From: Hoeflea prorocentri
GTDB lineage: Bacteria; Pseudomonadota; Alphaproteobacteria; Rhizobiales; Rhizobiaceae
DNA: 64,000 bases
Direction of reading: 5' to 3'
Assembly: GCF_027944115.1 (NCBI RefSeq)
Contig: NZ_JAPJZI010000001.1
Location: 620,001-684,000, forward strand
Numbering within the stretch: position 1 is the stretch's first letter; the number at the start of each line of letters is the position of its first letter. The position numbers and the translations under genes were made by a program. Below are positions 35,483 through 43,259 of this stretch, in pieces. Under the pieces are notes generated by a model. The model ran no database searches. It saw only the letters and a list, made by a program, of their open reading frames with translations, and had not been told where the DNA came from.

Positions 35483-36600
35483 TGCCTACGATCGAAGCTC
35501 AAAAATCATTCGGCGACCGGCTGGAGCCCTATGTCGCGATCATCGGCCCCATGGTGATGATCCTTGCCATTTTGCTCTTCATGGGCGTTGCCGAGCCGGC
35601 GCGTTATTTCCGCTTCAGTAATCTCAATCTGATCCTTCTGGATGCGGCGCTCTATATGCCCATGGCGATGGCAATGACATTTGTCATCACCCAAAGGGGC
35701 ATTGATCTTTCGATTGGCTCGATTGCTGCGCTGTCGGCCATCATTATGGCCTTTCTGATCAAGCAGTTCGGCTTTTCCGTCTACATTGCGGTTCCGATCG
35801 CGATTGCGCTGGGTGCGTTGATGGGGCTGATCAACGGTCTTGTGATCACCCGCTTTAATGTGCCTGATCTTATCGGTACTTTGGCGATGGATCTTGTTTA
35901 TCGCGGGTTTGCGCTGGTGCTTGCAAAGGGCCTTGTTCTGGCGCGGTTCCCGGAATTCCTGACGGAGATCGGCCGGGGGCAGATCCCGGGTTTTGTGCCG
36001 ATACCGGTGCTGATCGGCATTGCCACCATGATCGGCGGATATCTCTTGCTGACAAGAACCTATTTCGGCCGCTACACCATTGCCATCGGCTCCAATCCGG
36101 AAGCCGCGCAACTGACCGGCATCTCTGTCAACCGCCACAAGGTCTATGCCTATGTGCTTTGCGGCGCCAGTGCGGCACTGGCCGGTGTGATGCTGACAGG
36201 CAAGCTGAATGCCATCCAGGCGACTTCGGCGCCGTATTTCAATCTTCACGTTATTGCGGCTGTTGTTGTCGGCGGCACGTCGTTGTTTGGCGGCCGTGCG
36301 TCGATGCTCGGCTCCTTTGCGGGCGTGCTGCTCCTTTCGATGATGATCAACGCGCTTGTCACCTTGAGGATCGAGTTCTTCTGGCAGTCCGTGGCATCCG
36401 GTGTCGTCATTGTCAGTTCCGTCGCGCTCTATGCGTGGATGCAAAAGAAAGATCGCGATGGAACAGGCGGCTGGCTGGCGGGCCTTTTCACACCTGACGG
36501 AAAGAAAATGTTTCGCTTCAGTGCCGCAATTATCGGCGTGCTTCTCGTCCTGTTGGCGTTTGGTGCGTTCACCGCGGGTGATCCCAGACCAAGTGGGTAA
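35482..36600 (+). CDS. CUT2-type sugar ABC importer permease (FrcC-like)
   Basis: The 372-residue membrane protein has ITQRGIDLSIGSIAALSAI, the RbsC-family substrate region, and a coupling loop SNPEAAQLTGISVNRHKV. It is longer at the C-terminus than usual: an extra hydrophilic loop (WMQKKDRDGTGG) and a last helix ending GAFTAGDPRPSG. Its ATG shares one base with the ATPase stop (TGATG), so the two are coupled. Confidence 0.92.
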   Translation: MPTIEAQKSFGDRLEPYVAIIGPMVMILAILLFMGVAEPARYFRFSNLNLILLDAALYMPMAMAMTFVITQRGIDLSIGSIAALSAIIMAFLIKQFGFSVYIAVPIAIALGALMGLINGLVITRFNVPDLIGTLAMDLVYRGFALVLAKGLVLARFPEFLTEIGRGQIPGFVPIPVLIGIATMIGGYLLLTRTYFGRYTIAIGSNPEAAQLTGISVNRHKVYAYVLCGASAALAGVMLTGKLNAIQATSAPYFNLHVIAAVVVGGTSLFGGRASMLGSFAGVLLLSMMINALVTLRIEFFWQSVASGVVIVSSVALYAWMQKKDRDGTGGWLAGLFTPDGKKMFRFSAAIIGVLLVLLAFGAFTAGDPRPSG

Positions 36601-36682
36601 CCCGAAAACCGCGGGGTGGCCGGGCGGGGGTGCAGCCCCGACACCGGCCGTGGCTCCGCTCTCATGCAAGGGAGGAACCAAG

Positions 36683-37822
36683 ATGAGACTATTGTTAACC
36701 TCAAGCCTTATGGCAACAGCTGTTCTGACAGGTGCCGCGCTGGCGGATGGACATCTGCCATTGAAAGAACTGCCCGATATCGCCGACCGGGACTACTGGG
36801 TTCCCGAGGAGGTGAATGCGGAAGGCAAACTGCCGGCGCTGCAAAAGGTTGTCGGCTCGGATGCGGTGGCGTTTTCCGGTACTTTGGAAAAGCCGGTCCA
36901 GATCGCTCTGATCTATCCCTCGGCCGACACATCCGACTTCTGGGCCCGCAATTTTCTCGCCCTGACCAAGCGTCTCGACGAGCTGGGCATCAAATATGAG
37001 ACGACCGAATTTGCCTCACGGCAGATCGAGCACTCGTTGCAATCGACCTATGCCAACCAGGTGGAGCAGGATTCCGATCTCTACGACTACGTGATCTTCG
37101 GTCCATCCGAACTGGCGATCCAGGCCGACAATATCGACAAGCTTGCCGGCAATGATGGCTTCACGACCTATGTCTGGGCCTTTCACACGCCGCTGAAGGA
37201 TCTGAAAAACCAGCCCGATGTGTGGTTTGATTTCTCATCGGCAGCCGGTGCGCTGGTCATGTGCGACTATATGCTCGATCGGTTGGGCAAGGATGTCACG
37301 ATGGCCATGAACAGGGGCATTCCCGGTATCACCGACAATCAACGGTCCGGTGACTTCAAGGCCTGCGTTGAGGAAAAGGGCGGATGGAAAACCGCCTATG
37401 AGCACTATGGCGAATATCAGCGGGAAGGCGGCTTCGAGGGCACCACGCTGATCATGCAGTCCTATCCGGAAGCGACCGTCATCCATAACGCCAATACGGC
37501 GATGGCCATGGGGTCTGTTGAAGCCCAGGTCGCGCTCGACAAGTCCAAGGAGATTTTCTCCACCGGATGGGGCGGTACCGGCCTGGAACTCGATGCCATC
37601 CGCCGCGGCGAGCTCGATGCGACGCCGATGCGCATGGGCGACGATGTGGGGGCTGCGACCGCCGAAGCCATCAAGGCAGATCTTGAAGGCAGAGCCGAAG
37701 AGCTTCCGCTGGTATTCCTCGGACGTATCACCGTCGCGCATGACCAGATGAAGCCCGAGGAGCTTGATGCCCTGCAAAACGAGGCCTTCCGCTTCTCAGG
37801 TGTCGGTGCGCTCAGCCGTTGA
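36683..37822 (+). CDS. solute-binding protein of the second CUT2 importer
   Basis: The 379-residue protein has a signal peptide (MRLLLTSSLMATAVLTGAALA, cut near residue 21). A segment of about 50 residues (LPLKELPDIADRDYWVPEEV) precedes the core, which begins VQIALIYPSADTSDFWARNF. The core resembles TorT/LuxP-like periplasmic binding proteins rather than RbsB, and several acidic and aromatic positions suggest a distinct ligand. GGGAGG lies ten bases before the ATG. It is the last gene of the importer set before a terminator. Confidence 0.88.
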   Translation: MRLLLTSSLMATAVLTGAALADGHLPLKELPDIADRDYWVPEEVNAEGKLPALQKVVGSDAVAFSGTLEKPVQIALIYPSADTSDFWARNFLALTKRLDELGIKYETTEFASRQIEHSLQSTYANQVEQDSDLYDYVIFGPSELAIQADNIDKLAGNDGFTTYVWAFHTPLKDLKNQPDVWFDFSSAAGALVMCDYMLDRLGKDVTMAMNRGIPGITDNQRSGDFKACVEEKGGWKTAYEHYGEYQREGGFEGTTLIMQSYPEATVIHNANTAMAMGSVEAQVALDKSKEIFSTGWGGTGLELDAIRRGELDATPMRMGDDVGAATAEAIKADLEGRAEELPLVFLGRITVAHDQMKPEELDALQNEAFRFSGVGALSR

Positions 37823-37857
37823 TTGCTGCCGGCTCGTTTGACGAGCGTTGAACGTGA

Positions 37858-37892
37858 ACGCCCGCAATATCCACGAAGGTTATTGCGGGCGT
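37858..37892 (+). terminator. rho-independent-type terminator after the CUT2 operon
   Basis: Twelve-base arms ACGCCCGCAATA and TATTGCGGGCGT enclose an 11-base loop, followed by the pyrimidine-rich CTCTTTGCTTTC. It separates the importer genes from the convergent iolB gene and may work in both directions. Confidence 0.75.
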
Positions 37893-37932
37893 CTCTTTGC
37901 TTTCATCCGGCCTGACACCTGTTGGTGGAGTG

Positions 37933-38742
37933 TCAGGTGCTCAGCCAGAGAAAGTCCGGGTGCACCGTGGTTTTCCAGACCCTTTTCGGTCCTGCCATGG
38001 CGTTGAGATAATAGAGTTCGCAGCCGTGAGGGGCGCAGACGGGGTGATACCCTTCGGGCACGATGATCAGATCCCCGTCTCCGGGTGTCATGGCCACGTC
38101 GAGGTCGCCCGAAGCATTGTAGACCCGTTGAAAGGCGAAGCCACTATCGGGCTCGATATGGTAGTAATAGGTTTCTTCCAGCCGGCTTTCTTCAGGCAGG
38201 TTGTCCTTATCGTGCTTGTGGGGCGGATAGCTTGAGGAGTTTCCCTCCGGCGTTATGGCCTCCAGAACGAGAAGACGATCGGCGATATCCTTTTCGGCAG
38301 GCATGAGATCGATCACATGGCGCACATTGCTGCCCGTGCCGCGCGTTTCAACGGCGACATCATCAGGTTTGACCATAAAAGGTTTGCGTTGATTTTGCGC
38401 GGGAGCAGAACAGACGGCTATCTCTGAATCTGCTTCCGCGGTCACACGCCAGCTCGATTTACAGGAAGCGTAGAAGGCCCAGGGTCTGCGATCAAACGGC
38501 GACGCCCGATAGTCGGTTTGTCCGACCGGCACACCGTCGCAGGCAAAGCCTATCTTCCCGGAAATCAGAACGATACACGTTTCCGTTGTATCGTTTGTGC
38601 TGTGCAGTTCCTCACCTTGCTTGAGCAGGTGAACGTCAAAGCCGAGATACTCCAACATACCTTCGGCGGGTGCGATACTTATAAGCTTTCCGGAGGATTT
38701 ACCGGGGTCCGGGCATATATGCAGGGACTCTTTTGTCCACAT
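37933..38742 (-). CDS. iolB: 5-deoxy-glucuronate isomerase
   Basis: The 269-residue bicupin converts 5-deoxy-D-glucuronate to 5-dehydro-2-deoxy-D-gluconate, the fourth step of myo-inositol degradation. The metal site is clear: SSYPPHKHD, then RLEETYYYH, then PEGYHPV with YYLNAMAG after it. Length matches IolB proteins. It is transcribed alone toward the terminator at 37858 from a promoter that contains the inositol operator at 38848. Confidence 0.96.
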   Translation of the reverse strand: MWTKESLHICPDPGKSSGKLISIAPAEGMLEYLGFDVHLLKQGEELHSTNDTTETCIVLISGKIGFACDGVPVGQTDYRASPFDRRPWAFYASCKSSWRVTAEADSEIAVCSAPAQNQRKPFMVKPDDVAVETRGTGSNVRHVIDLMPAEKDIADRLLVLEAITPEGNSSSYPPHKHDKDNLPEESRLEETYYYHIEPDSGFAFQRVYNASGDLDVAMTPGDGDLIIVPEGYHPVCAPHGCELYYLNAMAGPKRVWKTTVHPDFLWLST

Positions 38743-38847
38743 GAAGCACCTTCAGGCTGTCGACGAAATGCGGAGACTAGGAACAGACGGCGCATTCGGT
38801 CATTTGCAAGCTAATCGGGTATAAACTGTATGTGCGCGCCTGAAATT

Positions 38848-38863
38848 TTGCAAGGCCTTGCAA
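38848..38863. promoter_or_regulatory. inositol operator TTGCAAGGCCTTGCAA (iolB)
   Basis: This is a perfect 16-bp palindrome, 18 bp when extended by T/A pairs, 105 bases upstream of iolB. It is one of nine related sites in the block and has the length and symmetry of a LacI-family operator. Confidence 0.85.
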
Positions 38864-38912
38864 ATGTGTTTGTGATGACCCTTCCGCCACTTCAGGTGTT
38901 TTTCCGAGGCAA

Positions 38913-40025
38913 TCACACCGGCGTCCATGCGCCGCCCTGCTTTGCCGATCTGGCGGCGGTGTCGATTACGCGAACCATGGCCGCACCGTCTTCGACGGTC
39001 GGGAAGTCGCCCGTTGCCGGACCAGGGCCCGCGATGGTCTCATGAAGCGAACGGTAGATGTTGCCGAATGCGCCGAACATGCCTTCAGCGTGTCCAATGG
39101 CGATACGACTTGCGGCCCTGGCCTTCGGGTAGAGTGCTTCGGACCCTCTTTCCAGGATCCGGGTAGGGCCATTGAGCGGCGTAAAATGAAGCTGATTTGG
39201 AAACTCCTGATGCCAGCTCAGTCCGCCTTTCGAGCCGAATACCCGGATACCGAAGCCGTGTACCTGGCCAATGGCTATGGCACTGGTCCACAGCCGCCCG
39301 ACGGATCCGTTCCCGAAACGCAGGGCCAGTAGAGCGTCATCCTCCAGGGCCCGCCCGTCAACGCAATGATCAAATTGCGCCGACACTTCAGTAATCCTCT
39401 GGCAGGTGATGAACTCGGCCATGTGCAAGGCGTGAACCCCACAATCCGCGGTGATCGATGAAACGCCGGTCTGCTCGGGATCGTATCGCCACCGAATCCT
39501 CGGATTGTCGTTGTCGCTCTCGTCGGCATGAAACCCGTGTGCAAATTCCGAGAAAACAACCCGTATGTCCCCCAAATCGCCATTGCGGACCATTTCCCGG
39601 GCCTGGATGGCCATCGGATATCCGGAATAACCGAAATTTGTTGCGCAGATTTTGCCGGATTTCTCGGCGACGCGAACGAGGTCTTCGGCATCCCTGACCG
39701 TCATGGTCAACGGCTTTTCGCACAGTACGTTGAAGCCGGCGGAGAGAAACGCGCTGGCGATCTCGAAATGGGTGTGATTGGGCGTTGCAATGGTGACAAG
39801 ATCGATCCGATCCTCGCGCCCGCTTTCGCTCTTCAGCATGTCTTGCCAGGTTCCATAGGCGCGGCTTTCGTCAATGCCGAGTTCCGTGCCATACGCCCGG
39901 CCCTTTTCCGGATCGATGTCGAGTGCGCCGGCGGCAAGTCGCCAGTGTCCATCCAATTGCGCGGCAATCCGGTGCGCGCCACCGATCTGACTTGCCTTAC
40001 CTCCGCCGACGAGACCCCAGTTCAT
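38913..40025 (-). CDS. Gfo/Idh/MocA-family oxidoreductase
   Basis: The 370-residue protein has an N-terminal Rossmann motif LVGGGKASQIGGAHR, the catalytic CEKPLTMTV lysine, the ATPNHTHFEIA segment and a C-terminal domain with GYSGYPMAIQAREMV and TADCGVHALHMAEF (His of the active site). It should oxidise an inositol isomer or a related cyclitol or sugar with NAD(P). It is distinct from the classical inositol dehydrogenase at 45233 and lies divergent from the TIM-barrel gene with a shared operator at 40065. IolW/IolX-like scyllo- or chiro-inositol use is a guess. Confidence 0.9.
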   Translation of the reverse strand: MNWGLVGGGKASQIGGAHRIAAQLDGHWRLAAGALDIDPEKGRAYGTELGIDESRAYGTWQDMLKSESGREDRIDLVTIATPNHTHFEIASAFLSAGFNVLCEKPLTMTVRDAEDLVRVAEKSGKICATNFGYSGYPMAIQAREMVRNGDLGDIRVVFSEFAHGFHADESDNDNPRIRWRYDPEQTGVSSITADCGVHALHMAEFITCQRITEVSAQFDHCVDGRALEDDALLALRFGNGSVGRLWTSAIAIGQVHGFGIRVFGSKGGLSWHQEFPNQLHFTPLNGPTRILERGSEALYPKARAASRIAIGHAEGMFGAFGNIYRSLHETIAGPGPATGDFPTVEDGAAMVRVIDTAARSAKQGGAWTPV

Positions 40026-40064
40026 ATCAATCTTCCTTTATCTGTGTCGTCAGGGTAGCCTTGC

Positions 40065-40080
40065 TTGCAAGGCCTTGCAA
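40065..40080. promoter_or_regulatory. inositol operator TTGCAAGGCCTTGCAA (divergent)
   Basis: This perfect copy lies in the 114-bp gap between the divergent Gfo/Idh and TIM-barrel genes. Confidence 0.85.
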
Positions 40081-40139
40081 ATCAAAAAACGGACATATAT
40101 CAATTGATTGCAGCCCGTTACCGGAAAGGGGAGAGCGAG

Positions 40140-41102
40140 ATGAAGTTGAGTCTGGTGTCTGACAGTCTGTCAGACCTTTCCCTTCACGGTCTGCTGGAAA
40201 CCGCGACGCAATGCGGGCTTCAGGGCATCGAGTTTACCACCGGCAATTGGTCAACGGCCCCTCACTTTGATCTTGAAAAGCTTCTTGAATCGGCTGCGGC
40301 GCGGGACGCACTTGTGGCCAGCCTGTCCGATCGCGGTCTGGAGATTTCGGCGCTGAACTGCAACGGCAATCAGCTGCACCCGATTTCGGGGGATGCACAT
40401 GACCGGGTGGTGAAGGACACAATCCGCCTGTCCGGCCTTTTGGGACTGGATACGGTTGTTTTGATGTCAGGCCTGCCGGCCGCCCATCCCGATGACAAAG
40501 TTCCCAACTGGATCACCTCGTCATGGCCGCCGGAAAATCAGAGCATGCTGGCTTGGCAATGGACCGAGAAACTCCTGCCCTATTGGCGCGGCCTGGTGCG
40601 GTTTGCAGAAGATCATGGCGTCAAATGTCTTGCCGTTGAAATGCATGGTGCTCAGCTTGTCTATTCACCTGCGACGCTGATGCAGCTCAGGCAGGAGATT
40701 GGTGATACCGTATGTGCCAATCTGGACCCCAGCCATCTGATGTGGATGGGCGCTGATGCGATCGCCGCGGCGGACTATCTGGGTTCCGCCATCGCTCATG
40801 TCCATGGCAAGGATACCTTCATCAACAAACCGCAGGCTGCCATTCGTTCACTTATGGAGAATGGGCCATTGGATTCTGCGGCGGGCAGAAGCTGGACGCA
40901 CGCGACAATCGGTGTCGGCCATGACCAGAAATGGTGGACCGACTTCTTTTATCGCCTTGCGCTGAACGGCTATGACGGATGGATCAGCATCGAGCACGAG
41001 GATGCGACGATGTCGCGCAAGGAGGGGCTGCGGCGCGCTGTTGCCATGCTCAATGAAACGGCGCTGTTTGAAGCGCCAGACTATGTGGTTCAGTCGATCT
41101 GA
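40140..41102 (+). CDS. sugar phosphate isomerase/epimerase-family TIM barrel (IolE/MocC-like)
   Basis: The 320-residue protein belongs to the AP-endonuclease-2-like isomerase family, which includes inosose dehydratase IolE, IolI and MocC of rhizopine catabolism. Metal-binding residues are seen in CLAVEMHGAQLVY (Glu), CANLDPSHLMWMG (Asp, His), AHVHGKDT (His) and GWISIEHED (Glu). It lacks the familiar IolE N-terminal wording, so I do not assign the dehydratase. It may fill that missing step or act on a branch substrate. GGGGAG lies six bases before the ATG. Confidence 0.88.
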   Translation: MKLSLVSDSLSDLSLHGLLETATQCGLQGIEFTTGNWSTAPHFDLEKLLESAAARDALVASLSDRGLEISALNCNGNQLHPISGDAHDRVVKDTIRLSGLLGLDTVVLMSGLPAAHPDDKVPNWITSSWPPENQSMLAWQWTEKLLPYWRGLVRFAEDHGVKCLAVEMHGAQLVYSPATLMQLRQEIGDTVCANLDPSHLMWMGADAIAAADYLGSAIAHVHGKDTFINKPQAAIRSLMENGPLDSAAGRSWTHATIGVGHDQKWWTDFFYRLALNGYDGWISIEHEDATMSRKEGLRRAVAMLNETALFEAPDYVVQSI

Positions 41103-41123
41103 GGCAGCGATTGGCGCTGCCTC
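41101..41123. terminator. hairpin between convergent genes
   Basis: Nine-base arms GAGGCAGCG and CGCTGCCTC with a five-base loop overlap the stop of the TIM-barrel gene; a T-rich stretch follows ten bases later. It probably terminates the rightward gene. Confidence 0.55.
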
Positions 41124-41143
41124 AGGCGGCTTGATTTTGTAGC

Positions 41144-43033
41144 CTATTCGTCGCTTTCCGCAGGAAGCATAAGATATCGCTGGCGCGGCTTGTTGGCGAG
41201 ATACTCTTCCCGCGCCTCATCGGTGCCGGGCGTCTCGGCCACCTGTGCGGTCGCCATATCCCACCATGAGCTTGAATATCCGGGAATACGCTCATGCCAG
41301 TCCGTGCGGACGTAGATCAGCGTTGATGTTGCGCTCTGCCGCGCGTCTGCGAGCGCTGCCCGCAGTTCGTCGCGTGTTTCGGCAACACGTGTGTCCATGC
41401 CCACGCCTTCTGCGATCTTGTAGAGATCCATGGTGATCGGCTGCCCGTCATATTGTCCCGATTGCGTGCGATAGCGATAATGACAACCGAAACCTTCCGA
41501 GCCGACTTGCTCGGAAACCCTGCCAACGGAAGAAAATCCCTGGTTGTCGATCAGGATGAAGATGACCTTGAGGCGTTCCTGGGTGGCAACGGATAGATCG
41601 GCCGGGTTCATCAGGAACGTGCCGTCTCCGACCATGCAGTAGACCTCGCGATCCGGGGCGGCCATCTTGGCGCCAATGGCGCCCGGTATCTCGTAACCCA
41701 TGACCGAATAGCCGTACTCCACCTGGTAAGACAGGGTATCGCGGCAGCGCCAGACCTTCTGCAGATCGCCGGGCAGGGATCCGGCGGAGGTGACAACGAT
41801 GTCCTTGTCGTCGGTCGATGCTTCGACTTCGCCGATGACGGCCGATTGTGCGATCGGCTCCATTTCCATTGCATAAAGGCGGGAGACTTCCTTGTCCCAC
41901 CATGTGTTGTGATCGGCGATTTCCTTCCTGTAGTCCGACCCCGTGTCGAAACCTCTGAGCAATGGGAGGAGTTCTTCGAGCGTTGCCTTTGCGTCGCCAA
42001 CCAGGGGTACAGCGGCGTGTTTGTAGGCATCCATCTCGAAGGTGTTGATGTTGACAAACCTGACGGAGGGATTTGCGAAGATCGACTTCGAGCCGGTGGA
42101 AAAGTCGGTCAGTCTGGTTCCGATACATATGACCAGATCCGCATCCGTCGCGACTTCGTTTGCGCCCTTTGTGCCGGCCACCCCGGCTGCGCCGAGGCTG
42201 AGCGGATCGTCATACAAAAGCGATCCCTTGCCGGCATGGGTTTCCGCCACGGGGATGCCTGTCTCTGCGGCAAAATCCCTCAATACGCCTTCCGCGCCGG
42301 AATACCGCACGCCTCCACCGGCAAGGATCAACGGCCGTTTAGAGTCCTTGATCCAGGACGCTGCTTTCTCAAGCAGGCCGACATCGGGACGGTTGCGCGG
42401 AATGCGCCAGATCCGTTTGTGGAACAACTCCACCGGATAATCATAGGCATAGGTTCCGACATCCTGCGGAATGCCAAGGAAGGCAGCACCCGTATCAGCG
42501 GGGGAAGTCAAAATGCGCATCACCTCAGGGAGCGCGGTGATGGCCTGTTCCGGACGTGTGAGCCTGTCGAAATAGCGCACAACCGGACGAAATGTGTCAT
42601 TCGCGGTCACTTCCTGGGAGTGTTCTGTCTCAAGTTGCTGCAGCACCGGCGCCTGTACGCGTTCGGCGAATGTATCGCCGGCCAGCAACAGAACCGGGAC
42701 GCGGTTGATCGTTGCGGTCGCGGCGCCGGTTACCATGTTGGTCGCGCCGGGTCCGATTGAAGACAGGACGGCCATGCATCGCCGCCGGTTTTTCAGCTTC
42801 GCATAACCAACGGCGGAGTGAACCATGCTCTGTTCATTGCGCCCGAGATAATAGGGCAGGTCGTCGGAATATTGCTGAAGCGCCTGGGCGACGCCACCGA
42901 TATTTCCATGCCCGAAAATGCCCCACATGCCGGCGAAAAACTGCTCCTTTACGCCGTCGACTTCGACATACTGGTTGATCATGAATTTGACGATGGCCTG
43001 CCCCAGGGTCAGACGGATCGTTTCGCCAGGCAT
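41144..43033 (-). CDS. iolD: 3D-(3,5/4)-trihydroxycyclohexane-1,2-dione hydrolase
   Basis: This 629-residue ThDP enzyme opens the cyclitol ring to 5-deoxy-D-glucuronate. IolD landmarks are the N-terminal IRLTLGQAIVKFMINQYVEV, GIFGHGNIGGVAQAL and the catalytic Glu region with RNEQSMVHSAVGYAK. The ThDP-Mg loop reads MVGDGTFLMNPADL and is followed by IDNQGFSS. Length fits the family. Promoter region 43034–43259 is shared with iolC and contains two operators. Confidence 0.96.
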   Translation of the reverse strand: MPGETIRLTLGQAIVKFMINQYVEVDGVKEQFFAGMWGIFGHGNIGGVAQALQQYSDDLPYYLGRNEQSMVHSAVGYAKLKNRRRCMAVLSSIGPGATNMVTGAATATINRVPVLLLAGDTFAERVQAPVLQQLETEHSQEVTANDTFRPVVRYFDRLTRPEQAITALPEVMRILTSPADTGAAFLGIPQDVGTYAYDYPVELFHKRIWRIPRNRPDVGLLEKAASWIKDSKRPLILAGGGVRYSGAEGVLRDFAAETGIPVAETHAGKGSLLYDDPLSLGAAGVAGTKGANEVATDADLVICIGTRLTDFSTGSKSIFANPSVRFVNINTFEMDAYKHAAVPLVGDAKATLEELLPLLRGFDTGSDYRKEIADHNTWWDKEVSRLYAMEMEPIAQSAVIGEVEASTDDKDIVVTSAGSLPGDLQKVWRCRDTLSYQVEYGYSVMGYEIPGAIGAKMAAPDREVYCMVGDGTFLMNPADLSVATQERLKVIFILIDNQGFSSVGRVSEQVGSEGFGCHYRYRTQSGQYDGQPITMDLYKIAEGVGMDTRVAETRDELRAALADARQSATSTLIYVRTDWHERIPGYSSSWWDMATAQVAETPGTDEAREEYLANKPRQRYLMLPAESDE

Positions 43034-43106
43034 ATGTGTCCTCCCATGTATGGAACAATCTGAAAACTGCTCTGTTCGGCGAGAGCTTATGCGCGTGAAA
43101 GATCAA

Positions 43107-43122
43107 TTGCAATGCCTTGCAT
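43107..43122. promoter_or_regulatory. degenerate inositol operator (iolD)
   Basis: TTGCAATGCCTTGCAT differs from the consensus at two positions. It lies 74 bases upstream of iolD and is flanked by a wider GATCAA/TTGATC dyad, which extends the symmetry. Confidence 0.65.
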
Positions 43123-43217
43123 TTGATCGGGCGTATTTTCTGGTATGGTCATCAAGCTTTCGGTGAGTTTTCCGGCTTTACAGTCACTTGCATGGTCGAA
43201 TTTGGCCTGATACATCT

Positions 43218-43233
43218 TTGCAAGGCCTTGCAA
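43218..43233. promoter_or_regulatory. inositol operator TTGCAAGGCCTTGCAA (iolC)
   Basis: This is a perfect copy, 18 bp when extended, 26 bases upstream of the iolC start, close enough to block the promoter. Confidence 0.85.
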
Positions 43234-43259
43234 AATAATGTTTACCGAGGGTGATGTTT

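Noticed and set aside
35506-36681. Open frame of 391 codons antisense to the CUT2 permease gene
   Set aside because: It is His/Arg/Gln-rich and has no hydrophobic core or motifs, as expected for the antisense of a membrane-protein gene.
38810-38816. CAAGCTAAT-like half-site resembling the 9684 element
   Set aside because: Only one half is present and it lies in the iolB promoter region with an unrelated regulator.
40140-41102. Assignment of this gene as iolE
   Set aside because: The superfamily fits, but the typical IolE sequence features are not visible, so only the family is named.
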